From Adiantum capillus-veneris (Eukaryota > Streptophyta > Polypodiopsida > Polypodiales > Pteridaceae), in contig CM043953.1 of assembly GCA_014529385.2 (NCBI GenBank), positions 114,295,549 to 114,359,548 on the forward strand: a DNA stretch of 64,000 bases, read 5' to 3'. This document shows positions 1 through 11,280 of the stretch, in pieces. Both the position numbers and the translations under genes were made by a program. Each line of letters opens with the position of its first letter. Within the stretch, counting starts at the first letter, position 1. The notes under the pieces are model-generated. The model did not search any database. It had not been told where the DNA came from and was given only the letters and a program-made list of their open reading frames with translations.

Positions 1-243
1 CCTCTTTTGTACAAACCGTTTAGCCAAATCGGTGTACCCTTTGATGCAACTAATACACTACTAATTGACGATACTCCCGAAAAGGGAGAACTAAATCCGC
101 CGGGAACAACCATCTCACCACCTTCTTTCGAGGGGCATTCCTTCGATTTTTACCTTGAAGATATTCTGATTCCATACTTACAGAAATTGTATCTCAGTCC
201 ATTGTTCACGGACGAGTTTGTACTTTCTAATGAATTAAGATGA
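1..243 (+). CDS. C-terminal part of an FCP1/NIF (HAD-type) phosphatase-like protein, 5' end outside window
   Basis: The frame is open from base 1 to a TGA at 241-243, so this is the last exon or part of it. The peptide contains NTLLIDDTPEKGELNPPGT followed by a segment rich in YLEDILIPYLQKL. This matches the end of the NIF/FCP1 catalytic fold, where plant members read NTLLIDDSPYK...NPP...YL. The family dephosphorylates phospho-Ser/Thr, for example on the RNA polymerase II CTD, but the catalytic DxDxT motif would lie upstream and is not in the window. The gene is convergent with the minus-strand gene ending at 424. The domain call is by motif memory only. A pseudogene fragment is possible. Confidence 0.6.
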   Translation, partial: PLLYKPFSQIGVPFDATNTLLIDDTPEKGELNPPGTTISPPSFEGHSFDFYLEDILIPYLQKLYLSPLFTDEFVLSNELR

Positions 244-275
244 TTCTTCTATCTGTCTTTTTCTAATATATAGAC

Positions 276-300
276 AGAGAGAGAGAGAGAGAGAGAGAGA
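276..300. repeat. (GA)n microsatellite
   Basis: About 12 GA units lie between the two convergent gene ends. Confidence 0.9.
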
Positions 301-423
301 TTTGACGTGGTAAACAAATGTATTTCAAGCACACTTTTTCACAGGGCACAATTGAAAAATGAGATCAATAAACTTCATGTCTTGAAAGTCATTTGTATAC
401 ACTTGGGTTTACAAGAATATCTG

Positions 424-1844
424 TTACATTGACACTACTTCAACCCGACCATCCAACTCTTTGCACAAAATATCTTTTTCTCTTCGCCGCATCACCTTAC
501 GGCCAGCTAAGAAAAAGGAAAAATCTGATAGTTCCTTGTCCATTGACTCTTCAATGATGTCATTTCGCAAATGCTGAAGACTGCATAGCTCCCTTATTGT
601 AACCACCAATAGTAGGCCATTCTCTTTATCAATCACTTCCACATCCACAGTAGGATTATCTTCCAAACCTGCAGAAACTTGGTCCATAGGAATGTACTTA
701 CCGTTTAGCATTTGTGATCGCATATACCAAAATGAGAGTAATAGTGATTGGCTTGCAATCATGTACTTGACAACTAGAGTATCAAGCGCGACCTCGCACC
801 GTAAACCAATCTCTTCCTTTGCATACCATCCTTTGTCAAGAAGTTTGTCACAGGATGACTGCTGAATTGACTTGCACATGAACATAGTTTTTGTAACTCT
901 GATGTTGTAGCTATGAAACAGCTCTATGAAGAGTGCAACAGGACAAAAGTTTGCAATTCGAACCAGTTTGGTAGGAACAGAGCTACGCAGAGACCTTTGT
1001 ATATCCTTGTAGAGCTTACTTCGCATTGCCTCCACCATTGTTTCCTCGGGAACTGGCCAGTCCACAGTGTTCCAATCGGCCGGTAGAAGTAGTTTCACCA
1101 ACATGCCATTCTTATTGCCTGAGCTGAGTTGGTAAAAGTGGTCATAAAAAAAGATTCCCTCATCAGCCAATCTTTTGCTGCTCCTCTCTGAATACTGTAG
1201 AGAACCAATATGGGCATGTACAACATGGAAGAGGCCTATTATGCACTCCACAGGCTCCCATTGCTCATAAGAAGAGGGATAAACATCTGCAATATATAAA
1301 AGAAGAGTTAAACTAAGAGTATCAATAAGTACAAATGACAAATCTAATGTAATTGAGTTGTGAAGAGTAGAGACATTACTCATAACAAGCGGGAGAAACA
1401 TTGCAAAATATATAAGAAAAGTTATAATGAGAGTATCAGTAAGTTCACATGTCAAGAGTACTTACAATTGCAACGTGGTTGATGTATATTTGATACATTT
1501 CCACCGTTTGCTATCACCTCTGGATGAGTAAACACATGTTGAACAAGAACTTCCTTTACAGATCTTTTGCCGATCTCAACTTTGAAATCCAACACCCTGG
1601 CTTTCCATGCTGAGCGGTAAACGTTGATACCACTAAACCTCTTGGGTCTTCTTGGTTGCATGAGGACCCATGAACCTTTGTTTATCCTTTGTCCAACCCA
1701 TTGGTTGTCTGCACTTATTGAAGCTGGTATTGTAATTGAGGATATGCTACTACTTGGCCTTCTAGGCAAAGTGCCGTTGTTGTTTGTTGGTGTGAGAGAC
1801 AGTAAACACCTTGAGGCTCTTGGGCGAGAAGACGTGGATGCCAT
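424..1844 (-). CDS. Two-exon protein-coding gene of unknown function (413 codons when spliced)
   Basis: Exon 1 runs 1844-1466 and exon 2 runs 1286-424 (TAA). A GTAAGT donor sits at 1465-1460 and a pyrimidine/AT-rich acceptor ending TTGCAG at 1287. Exon 1 leaves one base over and exon 2 restores the frame exactly, which supports the intron. The N-terminus (MASTSSRPRASRC...) is rich in Ser, Arg and Thr with few acidic residues, like an organelle transit peptide (inference). The body has motifs such as WVGQRINKGSWVLMQ and WNTVDWPVPEE, which I cannot assign to a family. Exon 2 ends in a basic/acidic tail (RRREKDILCKELDG). If the intron is retained, a 343-codon frame would start at 1455 with a hydrophobic leader encoded by intron sequence. 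I consider that an artefact. Confidence 0.55.
1261..1448 (-). repeat. Tandem duplication (period about 116 bp) covering the intron 3' splice region
   Basis: Segments 1261-1332 and 1377-1448 are about 80% alike by eye. Both contain the branch/acceptor region and the start of exon 2. The copy next to exon 2 has the acceptor TTGCAG. In the copy nearer exon 1 the same place reads TTGCAA, so its AG is lost. Confidence 0.7.
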
Positions 1845-1865
1845 AACTCTCAGAGAAAAGCTTTA

Positions 1866-2195
1866 GTGGAGGGAGATTCACTTTGAAAGCATTCTAATGG
1901 AGGGAAAGTGTTTCAAAATTCCAATATCTTGTGCGGGCTTAATGGTCACCCTCCAGTACGTTAATGACCATGAGAGAATATCAGAAGTGGGACCACACGC
2001 AAGCACCTAAAAGCTCGGTAAAAGTAAGGAAATTACTATGCTACAATCCTAGTTTCGTGAAAGTTTTATGCTATTTTCCTATTTTTTGAGTTTTTCCAGG
2101 TACTTTTCTACGTAACGTAGCCTTCATGCTCATTGGACGCGCTCTATTTTTCTCTCTCTTCATATGGCCCTCCAAATGACCTCCAAAATTTCCTA
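1866..2195. other. Upstream region of the minus-strand gene; no gene seen
   Basis: This is the stretch between the start codon at 1844 and the truncated left end of copia element A. It would hold the promoter and 5' UTR of the minus-strand gene. I see no clear TATA box or repeat. Confidence 0.4.
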
Positions 2196-4825
2196 ATGAG
2201 TGCGGTGTGGCACTACCGACTTGGGCATATGAGTGCCAAAGGAATGCAAATCCTTCAAACAAAGAAGCTTCTACCAGGTTTGAAAGAAGTGGACTTAGAG
2301 TTCTGTGAAGATTGTGTTTATGGTAAACAAAAGAGGGTAAAATTTCAAAAATCAGGAAAATAAAAAACTTGAGTTGGTTCATTCTGATGTTTGGGGTCCT
2401 GCAAGTACACCATTACTTGGTGGCTCATTGTACTATGTAGCATTCATAGACGATGCGACTAGAAAAACATGGGTTTATGTCATGAAGAATAAATCCGATG
2501 TATTTTCCATATTTCAAAGGTGTAAAGCCTTTGTGGAGAATGAAACAGGTATCAAGGTTAAATGCCTCAGATCCGACAATGGAGGCGAATATTGCAGCCA
2601 AGCTTTTGAAAGCTTTTGTGCTAGCTATGGCATTCGGAGGCAAAGGACAACCCCAAGGACACCTCAACAAAATGGGATTTTGGAAAGGATGAACAGGACA
2701 ATCATGGAACGAGCACGAAGCATGCGGCTACATGCAGGCCTACCGCTTGAGCTTTGGGCGGAAGCTGTAAGTACGTCTGTGTACTTAATCAATCGATCAC
2801 CCTCAACGAGATTGGATGGGGGAGTTCCAGAAGAGGCATGGACAGGTAAACCGGTGAATTATGCAGTTCTCAAAGTGTTTGGGTGTGAGGCTTTCATGCA
2901 CATAGATAGAAGCCTAAGATCAAAGTTAGATGCAAAGTCCAAAAAGTGTTTCTTCATTGGCTATGGAGAAGGAGACTTTGGGTATCGCCTATGGAATCAT
3001 GAAGATGGTAAAATCTTAAGGATTAGGGATGTAATTTTTAACGAACAAAATATGTACAAAGATTACTTGGAAAGAAAACAAACAAAAGAAACTAGTGATG
3101 AGTACATGGAGCTTGAGGCGGTGAAGACTCAAGGACTGCAAACGGTGACAATGTGCAACAACGTCAACCAAATGAGGAGCCTCAACCTATTCCCCGAAGA
3201 TCTACAAGAGCAAGTAGACCTCCAGAAAGGTTTGTTCCTTCCTTCAACCATCTCTTGATCTCAGATTCTGGAGAGCCGGAATCATATGAAGAAGATATGC
3301 AACATGAATCCAAAGAAGAATGGACGAAGAGCATGCAAGTGGAGATGGACTCACTACATCGCAACCAAACATGGGAGTTGGTTGAGTTGCCTAAAGGTAA
3401 GCGGGCACTTCAAAACAAATGGGTGTACAAGCTAAAGGAAGAAGAAGGTGGGAAGAAAAGGTACAAGTCTAGGCTTGTGGTAAAAGGTTTTTCTCAAAAG
3501 AAAGGTATTGACTTCAATGAAATATTTTCTCCTGTTGTAAAAATGAACTCAATTAGGCTTGTCTTAAGCCCTGTGGCTGCTCATGATCTAAATCTAGAGC
3601 AAATGGATGTAAATACGGCATTCCCTCACGGTGACTTAGAGGAGAAAATCTACATGCTTCAACCAAAGGGGTATGAAGTAAAAGGTAAGGAGAAAATGGT
3701 TTGCAGATTAAAGAAGAGCTTGTATGGTTTAAAGCAAGAATCAAGACAATGGTACTTGAAGTTTGATCGATGGATGTTGGATCATGGATTCACAAGATGC
3801 AACTCGGATCACTGCGTCTACACAGAGAATTTGGGAGATGGGAAATTCATCATCCTAATGTTGTATGTTGATGACATGTTGATTGCAAGTGCTAACATGC
3901 AGGACATCAAAGACCTAAAAGAGAAGTTGTCCAAATCTTTTTCAATGAAAGATTTAGGTGCTGCAAAGAGGATACTTGGTATGAAAATATCAAGGGACAG
4001 GATGAAGAAGACAATAAAGCTATCTCAAGAAGATTACATCAAGAAGGTACTAGAAAGGTTTGCAATGCAAATGCAAAACCAGTTTCTACACCTTTGGCTG
4101 GTCATTTTAAACTAACGAAGGATATGTGTCCAAAGACACAAGAGGAGATAGCCTATATGTCTAAAGTTCCATATGCTGTAGCGGTAGGTTCTCTAATGTA
4201 TGCTATGGTTTGGACAAGGCCAGACATTGCACATGCAGTGGGAGTTGTGAGTAGGTTCATGGACAACCCAGGTAAAGAGCATTGGCAAGCTGTGAAGTGG
4301 ATACTTAGGTATCTAAAAGGGACAACAACAAATGCTTTGTATTTTGGAGGAACTGATATTTTTCTAGAAGGGTATGCTGATGCAGATATGGCAGGTGACA
4401 AAGATACTCGAAGGAGCACTACTGGCTATGTGTTCACGGTTGGAGGCACAGCAGTAAGCTGGGCTTCAAAGCTGCCGAAAGTGGTTTCACTTTCTACCAC
4501 GGAAGCAGAGTATTTAGCAATGACGGAGGCAAGCAAAGAAATTCTGTGGCTTCACAGATTCTTAGAAGAGCTTGGATTCAAACAAGACAATTGTGTCTTG
4601 TACAATGATAGCCAAAGCGCTATCCATCTTGCGAAGAACTCAGCCTTTCATTCAAGGACAAAGCACATTGAGGTGAGATATCACTTCATACGCACTCTTT
4701 TGGAAGAGGGACAACTAAAGCTAGGAAAGGTGCATACAAGTGAAAATCCTACAGACATGTTTACAAAGGTGGTCAACAAGGAGAAGTTGAGCTTTTGCTC
4801 ATCTTCAATCGGCATTCATGAATAA
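2196..4825 (+). pseudogene. Copia pol relic of element A (integrase, RT, RNase H)
   Basis: Order is GAG-pre-integrase (WHYRLGHMSAKG), integrase core (LVHSDVWGP, LRSDNGGEY, ERMNRT: the D,D,E positions), reverse transcriptase (LYVDDMLIAS near 3,860) and RNase H (DADMAGD, STTEAEY), ending with TAA at 4823-4825. This is the Ty1/copia domain order, with integrase before RT. Compared with element C it has single-base indels near 2,362, 3,118 and 4,070 that split it into four frames. The catalytic YVDD motif is still intact. No function is expected. Confidence 0.88.
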
Positions 4826-4885
4826 GAAGCCAGAATGGAGAGCAGTCACAGGTTTGGTTTGGAGATCAGTCTCCAAGTGGGAGAT

Positions 4886-5650
4886 TGTTAAGTATGGAGC
4901 TTTGATTTACCCTTGTAATTTTCTGTGGTAAAAGCGCACATTTGTAAGGCCCCCATTATGAGGAGAAGCCATCGTGCGTGAAGGAAAATCACTCACCGGA
5001 AACCAAAATTTTCACGGACCAGAATTAGGGGCAACTTTAGAAGCCTCCGCCCCCGAGACTTTTTTTCGCTGGAATATTCCTTTTCGCGGGAATATTTTGG
5101 CCGGACAGTGGCCGGAAAGTGGTCGGAAAACAACCGGTCGGTTGGCCGGTGGCCGGTAGTCAATGGCCGATGGCCGGTGGTCGGAAGTCAATGGCCGGTG
5201 GCCGAATTTGAAAGCGGACTTGTCTTCTCAAGGGCGGCCACACATGGGCGGATTGGAGGGTCCGATTTGGACTTATTCGCACAAGGGCGGCTACACATGG
5301 CTGTCTCTCATAAGAGAGGGCAGCCCTTTTGGCCTATAAAAGGAGGCCATTTCTACACACATTGGATAGTGTGAAGTTGATGCAACAAGGTGAGTGTGAG
5401 GTGGTGAGAGTGAAGCAAGGCGGGAGCTCCATTAAGGGTATAATCCCTTTGTAAACTACTTCTTGTTTTCAAGTACTAAAGCCATTGAGTGGACGCTTTC
5501 CCGTGGACGTAGCCCACATTGGGTGAACCACGTATATCGTGTGTACTCTCTCTCTCTCTCTCTACTCTATAATCTCGTGTATGTAAATCTGTCTCTCTCC
5601 ATTAAGTAATCTACTCAATTATCTATTTAGCTAAGTCTTATTTCCTAACA
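4886..5650 (+). repeat. 3' LTR of element A
   Basis: Runs TGTTAAG...CCTAACA (765 bp). It holds a GGCCGGTGGCC-type minisatellite (about 5,098-5,205), a TATAAAAGG box at 5,335 and a short CT tract near 5,545. Confidence 0.88.
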
Positions 5651-6726
5651 CAAATCTCGTAGAAAATCCTTTGTTGCACGAGTGTTGCACATGGTAGCAA
5701 TGTTTGCTTATGCACATGTTGCCCATCCTTGGGCAGTCAATGTGTAATTTGCCTTAATATGCACCCTAAATGTATGGGAATGGTGTTACAGGGAGACAAT
5801 GAGAGTGAGAAGATATAAGAGTAGGCGTAGAAACATTTCAAATTGAAATGACATTTTTAAGCATAGAAATCATGACAGGAATAATATCAAACTATTTAAT
5901 CAAACAAATTTATATTTTTGCTGGATGCATTTGACTTGAGTTGATGTACAACAAGGGACTTAGAGAGAGAAAACATTGTGTACACCAAAGGCTAGCGCTC
6001 AATAGGCTAATCATTTTAAAAACTAGTCGAAAAAGAATTGATTGTATGCCATATCAGCAACTCACAACTCGTTGTGAAAATTTTGGGTCATACTAGATTT
6101 GCTTTGTTTTTTGTCGAATTAGATATGATATTGCCACATCATCACTTTGTGACACATCCCCCTTAGCAAAAGAGTAATTGCCCTGAATTACACATGCAAA
6201 ATAGATAGTAAAGAGGAAATTGGCACCAAAAAAGACACTCAAGTGTACTTTTCATACGATTTTGAATGAATGGTTGTGTGCAATGGAAAAATTATCTTAA
6301 GAAATACTTTTGAGAGCTTTGAAGATGCTATTCCGAGTGGGCTTAGGTTCAATATTTTTTCCAAATATTAAGCTACTATACCTAGCCACATGGTATAGGT
6401 ATGGTTGGGACCAACTTTCTATAGTTTAAGGAGATTATTTTATTTCTAGACATTTTACATGGAAAACATCAACATGGAAATACATTATTCAGGATTATGG
6501 AAGTTTAGAACCCCCAAAAAATTGATTTTTATTTGTTTATACATATAGCCTCACGTAAAATTATATATTTGGACTAACACATAAGCATTTATTTCAAAAA
6601 GAGATTTAGTAGGCCAACATTTACATCTTTTATACCATTTTCAATTTAATGACTACAGATTGACATGAAAATAGAACTTGAGGCTTTATTTTTGGTATTT
6701 TATGCCTATGTCTATTAAAAAATCAC
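5651..6726. other. AT-rich intergenic stretch, nothing recognised
   Basis: Mostly low-GC sequence with no frame over 60 codons that resembles a protein and no clear terminal inverted repeats. It is probably decayed repeat sequence. Confidence 0.4.
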
Positions 6727-6728
6727 TG

Positions 6729-6848
6729 GAGAGGGAGAATGGGAACACACTTGGAAACACACCAGATTGCCTCTGTATAGCCCACGATACTCACAGCACC
6801 CCATTCCTCTCAAAAAATACCTTCAAGATCGTGCCCTTTCCAAAACAC

Positions 6849-6905
<57 letters not shown>
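6729..6905. repeat. Copy 1 of a 130-bp repeat plus (CT)27
   Basis: Bases 6,729-6,850 match 12,119-12,240 in the same orientation at roughly 85% by eye. The shared text includes GAACACAC and CACACCAGATT. The two copies flank the minus-strand gypsy relic, so they may be degenerate ends of its LTRs, but no full LTR boundary can be traced. A (CT)27 tract follows at 6,852-6,905. Confidence 0.55.
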
Positions 6906-6907
<2 letters not shown>

Positions 6908-6909
<2 letters not shown>

Positions 6910-7559
6910 ACCACACAAAATGGTCCGCGAGACACACCCACATGCCATCACCTACACCAAAGAGCAGAAGGAATAGAAAAGAAGAGGGGTGGGAAAATCG
7001 GCAGTAAGGAGGACCAATAGAGCTTGATTGTAGCAAAAAAAACCATATACAACTCCCTTCTCGGCTTCCTAAAGACCTCTAGGAAAAAAGCCCTTACAAA
7101 TGAGCAAAACATGCCCCTTATAGGTGAGGATCTTTCCATTTTTTGTGCCTTAACTCTCCTTTGGACACTTGTCCGACTCTTGTCTTGCATGAGAACTCCA
7201 ATTTTAGTGGCCGACTTTCAACCTTCATCACTGCACGTGGGAGATCCCTCCATCTTAGGGCAGTAGCACACAATTCCATTGGGCCTAGTACATGCATTTG
7301 GTTACCTCCAATCAAATGGGAGGCCCATTGGGCCCCCCATGTGTACTCGCCCCTAAAGCACCACTGAACCACCACTAATGGATACCATCGATAGTCCATG
7401 CACCATTGCACCGCCATTAGACGCCAACGGCTCTACAAGGGAGGGAGCCTAGCGGCACCTCGTGTGAATCTACCCCTAAGAGTGCCACCAAAATACCGCT
7501 AACGGCTTCTAGAGACCGTCCACACACCACTACATCGTCATAGGAGGCCACCAGCAACA
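6908..7559. other. Unassigned stretch between the CT tract and the gypsy integrase
   Basis: It lies downstream of the integrase on the minus strand, where a 3' UTR and LTR of the gypsy element would be expected. I found no purine tract or LTR start that I can defend. Confidence 0.3.
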
Positions 7560-8247
7560 CCAATAGCTAAGTCCATAAACACTTGTCAAGATTAGCCTCC
7601 CATGCTTCAACCTTCTTGTATACATACTTGGTGAGCATTTTGACAATCTGCCCATTAGCAGTCTTGACCAAACCATTGTACTATGGATGATAAGGTGAAG
7701 AAAACCTGTGTTGAATATGCAATTTCTCCACTAATGCACACACCAAATTACTTTGGAAACCTTGACCATGATCAGAAATAAGCACCCAAGGCACTCCACA
7801 CTGGAAACTTATGCAATCAAAAACAAATTGAACCATTATGTGAGCATTTACCTCCTTTATTTTTTTTGCCTTGACCCACCTATTGAGATAGTCAATAGCC
7901 ACCACTATGTACTTCTTTTCACTTATTGATTTGGGTAGTGGACCAATAGCATCTAAAGCCCACTTCTCAAATGCATTCTGAGCTATGATAGCCCCTTGTG
8001 ACTCAGCTACCAATCGTCTTTCACCCATGGTTTGACATTCGTGGCACGTTTTGCACCAATATTTCACATCTCGCACTATAGATGGCCACCAAAAACCAGC
8101 CCTAAGCACATTTAAATGTACTTGATCTTTGCGTTGATGTTCGCTCTCCTCATGAAACTGCTCTAGAAACATACCGATTTCCTCCTTGTAGAGGACCCTT
8201 CTCAACACTCCATCTCTACCGTATGTCATCAGATCCTCGCTAATCAA
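7560..8247 (-). pseudogene. Gypsy integrase relic
   Basis: The frame 8247-7681 begins near the HHCC zinc finger (H..H in FHEESEHQRKDQVH..., then CKTCHEC) and continues into the integrase core: WALDAIGPLP carries the first Asp, VLISDHGQGF the second. A stop follows SSPYHP at 7,681. Further matching sequence continues to about 7,560 (NGLVKTANGQIVK), where the catalytic Glu would normally be (NGLVE). The visible residue there is K, so the site looks lost. Confidence 0.78.
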
Positions 8248-8389
8248 TGTGAATTTGCGAGCTTTTTAAACAATCCTCCTCTTTTGTAGCTTAGATAGAC
8301 CCTCCAAACATTGACGTTATTCAAAAGATCATCAAGATCTTTCAAAGTCTATCTACATGCATAGGTGGCAGGTGCCACATATAACCCTA

Positions 8390-8800
8390 CTACATAAGTT
8401 TTCACATGGTTGTTAGCCACCTGATCAGCTTCTTAATTATGATCTATTCTAACATGCTTAAACTGCACCGCTTCAAAACACTTTGTCAACTTCGTTATGG
8501 AAAAAAACCAACTCTTGAGAGAATCCCTTTTCACCTGCCATTTCCCTAAGAGCTACTTACTAACTAAGATTGCATCACCCTTAACCACAAGACTAGAAAT
8601 ACCAAACTCCACACACTACTTTAGGCCTAGATGGAGAGTTAAGTACTCTGCTTCATTGCTCATGTGAACATACTTTAAAACATAAGCCTTGGAGAAAATC
8701 AACTTACCTTGTGGATACCGTATTGTCACGTCTCCTCCTACTTTCTATACTACCCTTTTGTAAGCTCCATCGAACCACATAGTAAAAGCCCCTTCCAAAT
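8390..8800 (-). pseudogene. Second (archaeal-type) RNase H relic of the gypsy element
   Basis: Minus-strand reading shows MWFDGAYKR at the start, then NEAEYSTLHLGLK, LVVKGDAILV and finally FKHVRIDHN followed by EADQVANN. These match the D, E, D and final H/D-bearing blocks of the RVT_3-type RNase H fold (FDGxxR, NEAEYxAL, xGDSxLV, VRHVPRxxNxEADxLAN). Several in-frame stops interrupt it. It lies between the retroviral-type RNase H and integrase, the position expected in dual-RNase H Ty3 elements. Confidence 0.6.
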
Positions 8801-9041
8801 GAGTTTCTTCCCCAACTTCTTCTTTCACCACCCTTGGGTATATTGGCAACTCTATTTCCTTGTTGACCAGAATATATGCCAAATGGGACATGCTTGTGTG
8901 ATCAATCTTGAGCTCAAACTTGAACTCTTGTAGCTCTAGCACCCATTTCTTCATAAATCTCCTTGACTTTAGATGTAGCACTACTTCAAGCAACAGATCG
9001 TTAGATGTGAGCACATATAATTTTTGAATAATAAAATACAC
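8801..9041 (-). pseudogene. Gypsy RNase H, C-terminal piece
   Basis: The frame includes YVLTSNDLLLEVVLHLKSRRFMKKWVLELQEFKFELKI in short blocks, like the RNase H end and connection region of Ty3 elements, where R..RWxxxLxxFxFxxxY is typical. It is followed in frame by the second RNase H. Upstream (9,042-9,527) the frame is scrambled by stops. Confidence 0.6.
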
Positions 9042-9527
9042 TTAAACTTCCTACATGTTAACACTAGAGTCATCAGCCCCCACTACTCAGCTTTTATGTG
9101 CGACCACTCCCCTGGGCTAATCACCTAACTATCAAAGTAGATAGGCTTTGTAACATCTTCCCACTTTTTGCATTAGCACAGCACCAATGGCAACGGTACT
9201 ATTGTCATGGCTACATAGAAGTCGTCCTCACTATAAAGAGGAAAAACCATTGGCAACTGGCAAAGAATCTCCTTCACCCTGTCAAAGGATACATGTGCAT
9301 CTTCAATCCTTTTGGAGAGGATATACATATTATGAAAGCATCCAAAAAAACATGGAAAAATACTTCAACTTATGCACAAATGAAGCCAAACCTGCGGCAT
9401 TGGTTGTGGAATCCATCAAAAGCAAAACCTTCACTATTTTTGGATTGGCCTCTATTCCATTCTATGAGACCACATGACTCAATAAATGAGCCTGCAAGTG
9501 AGCGAACTTGCACTTCTTACGACTCAA

Positions 9528-10259
9528 CTATCCACCCTCTTTGTCTAGCCTTTGAAAGCATAACTTTACCTTTGATAAATGATCAGCCTTGGAACTATAA
9601 CATCCAATATCATCCATGAAAACTATAATGGACTTACCCAAATATGACCCGAGCACCTTGTTTATCCAATTCTGGAATGTCGCATAAGCATTCACCAAAC
9701 CAAAGGGCATCGTGCGATATGCAAAGCACCCCCATGGCAAGATGAAGGTAGTCTTCAATTGGTCCTCCAAATCAATACAAATCTAGAAATATCCTTAAAA
9801 GCCATCCATAATTCAATATCTCTCATGCCCTGCAACTTGATTCAAAATTTCATCCTGGAACGGCAAGGGATAGTGACTCTGCTTCATAGCAACATTCAAT
9901 GGCTTATAGTCTACACATACTCTCCATTTCCCATTCTTCTTTGGTGTAATGACAACACGTGAAACCCATTCAAATGCTTGCACTGGATAAATGATACCTG
10001 CTTTAAGTAGCTTGTTGATCTCTTGCCACAAAGCCTCCTTTTGAACCTCTCTTAATCTCCACACCTTTTGTGCCCTTGGCTTGTATCTCTCTTTGAGTAG
10101 AGTATGATGCTCCACCCCTTTCGTTCCCCACAAGTCTTTATACTCCATGGCAAATAGATTGGGATATGATGCACATATACCTCTATATAGCCGTCTTTCT
10201 CCTTCTTGGTTAGATATTTGCCCAAAATGTTCTTTACTTCTATAGCATCCACACCACAA
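9528..10259 (-). pseudogene. Gypsy reverse transcriptase relic
   Basis: Two minus-strand frames (10,259-9,813 and 9,770-9,528) carry successive RT blocks: GIIYPV, WVSRVVITPKKNGKWRVCVDY, LNVAMKQSHYPLPFQDEIL, then CFAYRTMPFGLVNAYATFQ and the catalytic block VFMDDI. The FMDD core is intact. The linking segment has stops, so no full-length RT can be made. Confidence 0.85.
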
Positions 10260-10444
10260 ACCAAAAATTGCATACCTTCACTAGAACTGGGGGAGTCTAC
10301 AGTGACTCCAAACAAATCCATATCCGGCTTTAAAAGATCCTCGAATCTCCTTTACCACCTCCCGCCACAGGATGAAAATGACTTTCTCTTGTCTTCAAAT
10401 CAAGCACCACTTCCTTGCATTCTCTCAGTCTGGCAGAGTGAAAG

Positions 10445-10630
10445 CTACCCTCTCCTATATTGCTTAGCCCCAATTGGAAGTAACCATGGCCTCCCAAGAA
10501 TGATAAGGTAAGCATTTTCACATGCTTTCAGCACAAAGAAGTCAATAAGGCATTTTATTCCCATCACGTTTACCTTCACATCTTGAGCCACTCCCAAACA
10601 TCTCGCTTTGGCATGGTTGGCCATTCTCAT
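10445..10630 (-). pseudogene. Gypsy protease-region relic
   Basis: The short minus-strand frame ends in ACENAYLIILGRPWLLPIGA, which matches the C-terminal ILGRPWL block of Ty3 aspartic proteases. The DSG/DTG active site upstream (10,640-11,250) is not recognisable. Confidence 0.6.
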
Positions 10631-11280
10631 TCAAACATTAGACCAAAGCACAAAGTTGGTGTCGATGTCCTATCAGAGCAACTTCTGTTAGCACACAAAC
10701 GTGAGCCCCATCGTCAATGTAGGCCTGCACTTTCATTTTCTTCTCCAATCAAAACATCCACAATTGGAAGAACATCCATTGGATTCGCTACCCTCAAAGC
10801 GAGGTTTTGCAGTGCATGCGCATCATCTCTAGCCCATGTAAGCCTCGTCCAAACACTGATAGACCATTATCTCCTCAGCTTGGTATTTACTGCTAGCAAT
10901 TGACCAAATGTAATTTTAGCCTTTTGATTCTCGACAACACTTACCAAATCATATTGTGGATGACCACCACTTGATTTTTCAATGACTTCTTATTTTGCTT
11001 GTCTCTGGATGCTCTCTACCTTCATTCACGTTCTATTTACCCTTACAAGCCGTGGTCTGTCGTCAGTTTTTGTCTCCCTTTCTCCTCGTGCTCTTTTATT
11101 CGCCAAAACATACACTTCCTGTTTGTCCACACCAATGATATTAACCCTAGGAACTTCATCATTACCTGGTGAAGCCGGCTATACCAAATTTTCAACTGCT
11201 TACTACTCCCTCTAACCATTGAACTGCGCTTGCCCTCTACCTCTATCAAATAATAGGTACATATCTTCTCTTTCCCTTGG

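Larger units (their letters stand above)
2196..5650 (+). mobile_element. Copia element A, 5'-truncated, with 3' LTR
   Basis: It is colinear with element C from about 31,565 to its 3' LTR end, so it is the same family. The left end begins abruptly inside the GAG-pre-integrase region. No 5' LTR, primer site, gag or protease is present, so no target-site duplication can be paired. The purine tract before the 3' LTR is AAGTGGGAGA. Its LTR keeps a block of roughly 100 bp that both LTRs of C lack, so A and C belong to different LTR subfamilies. Confidence 0.85.
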
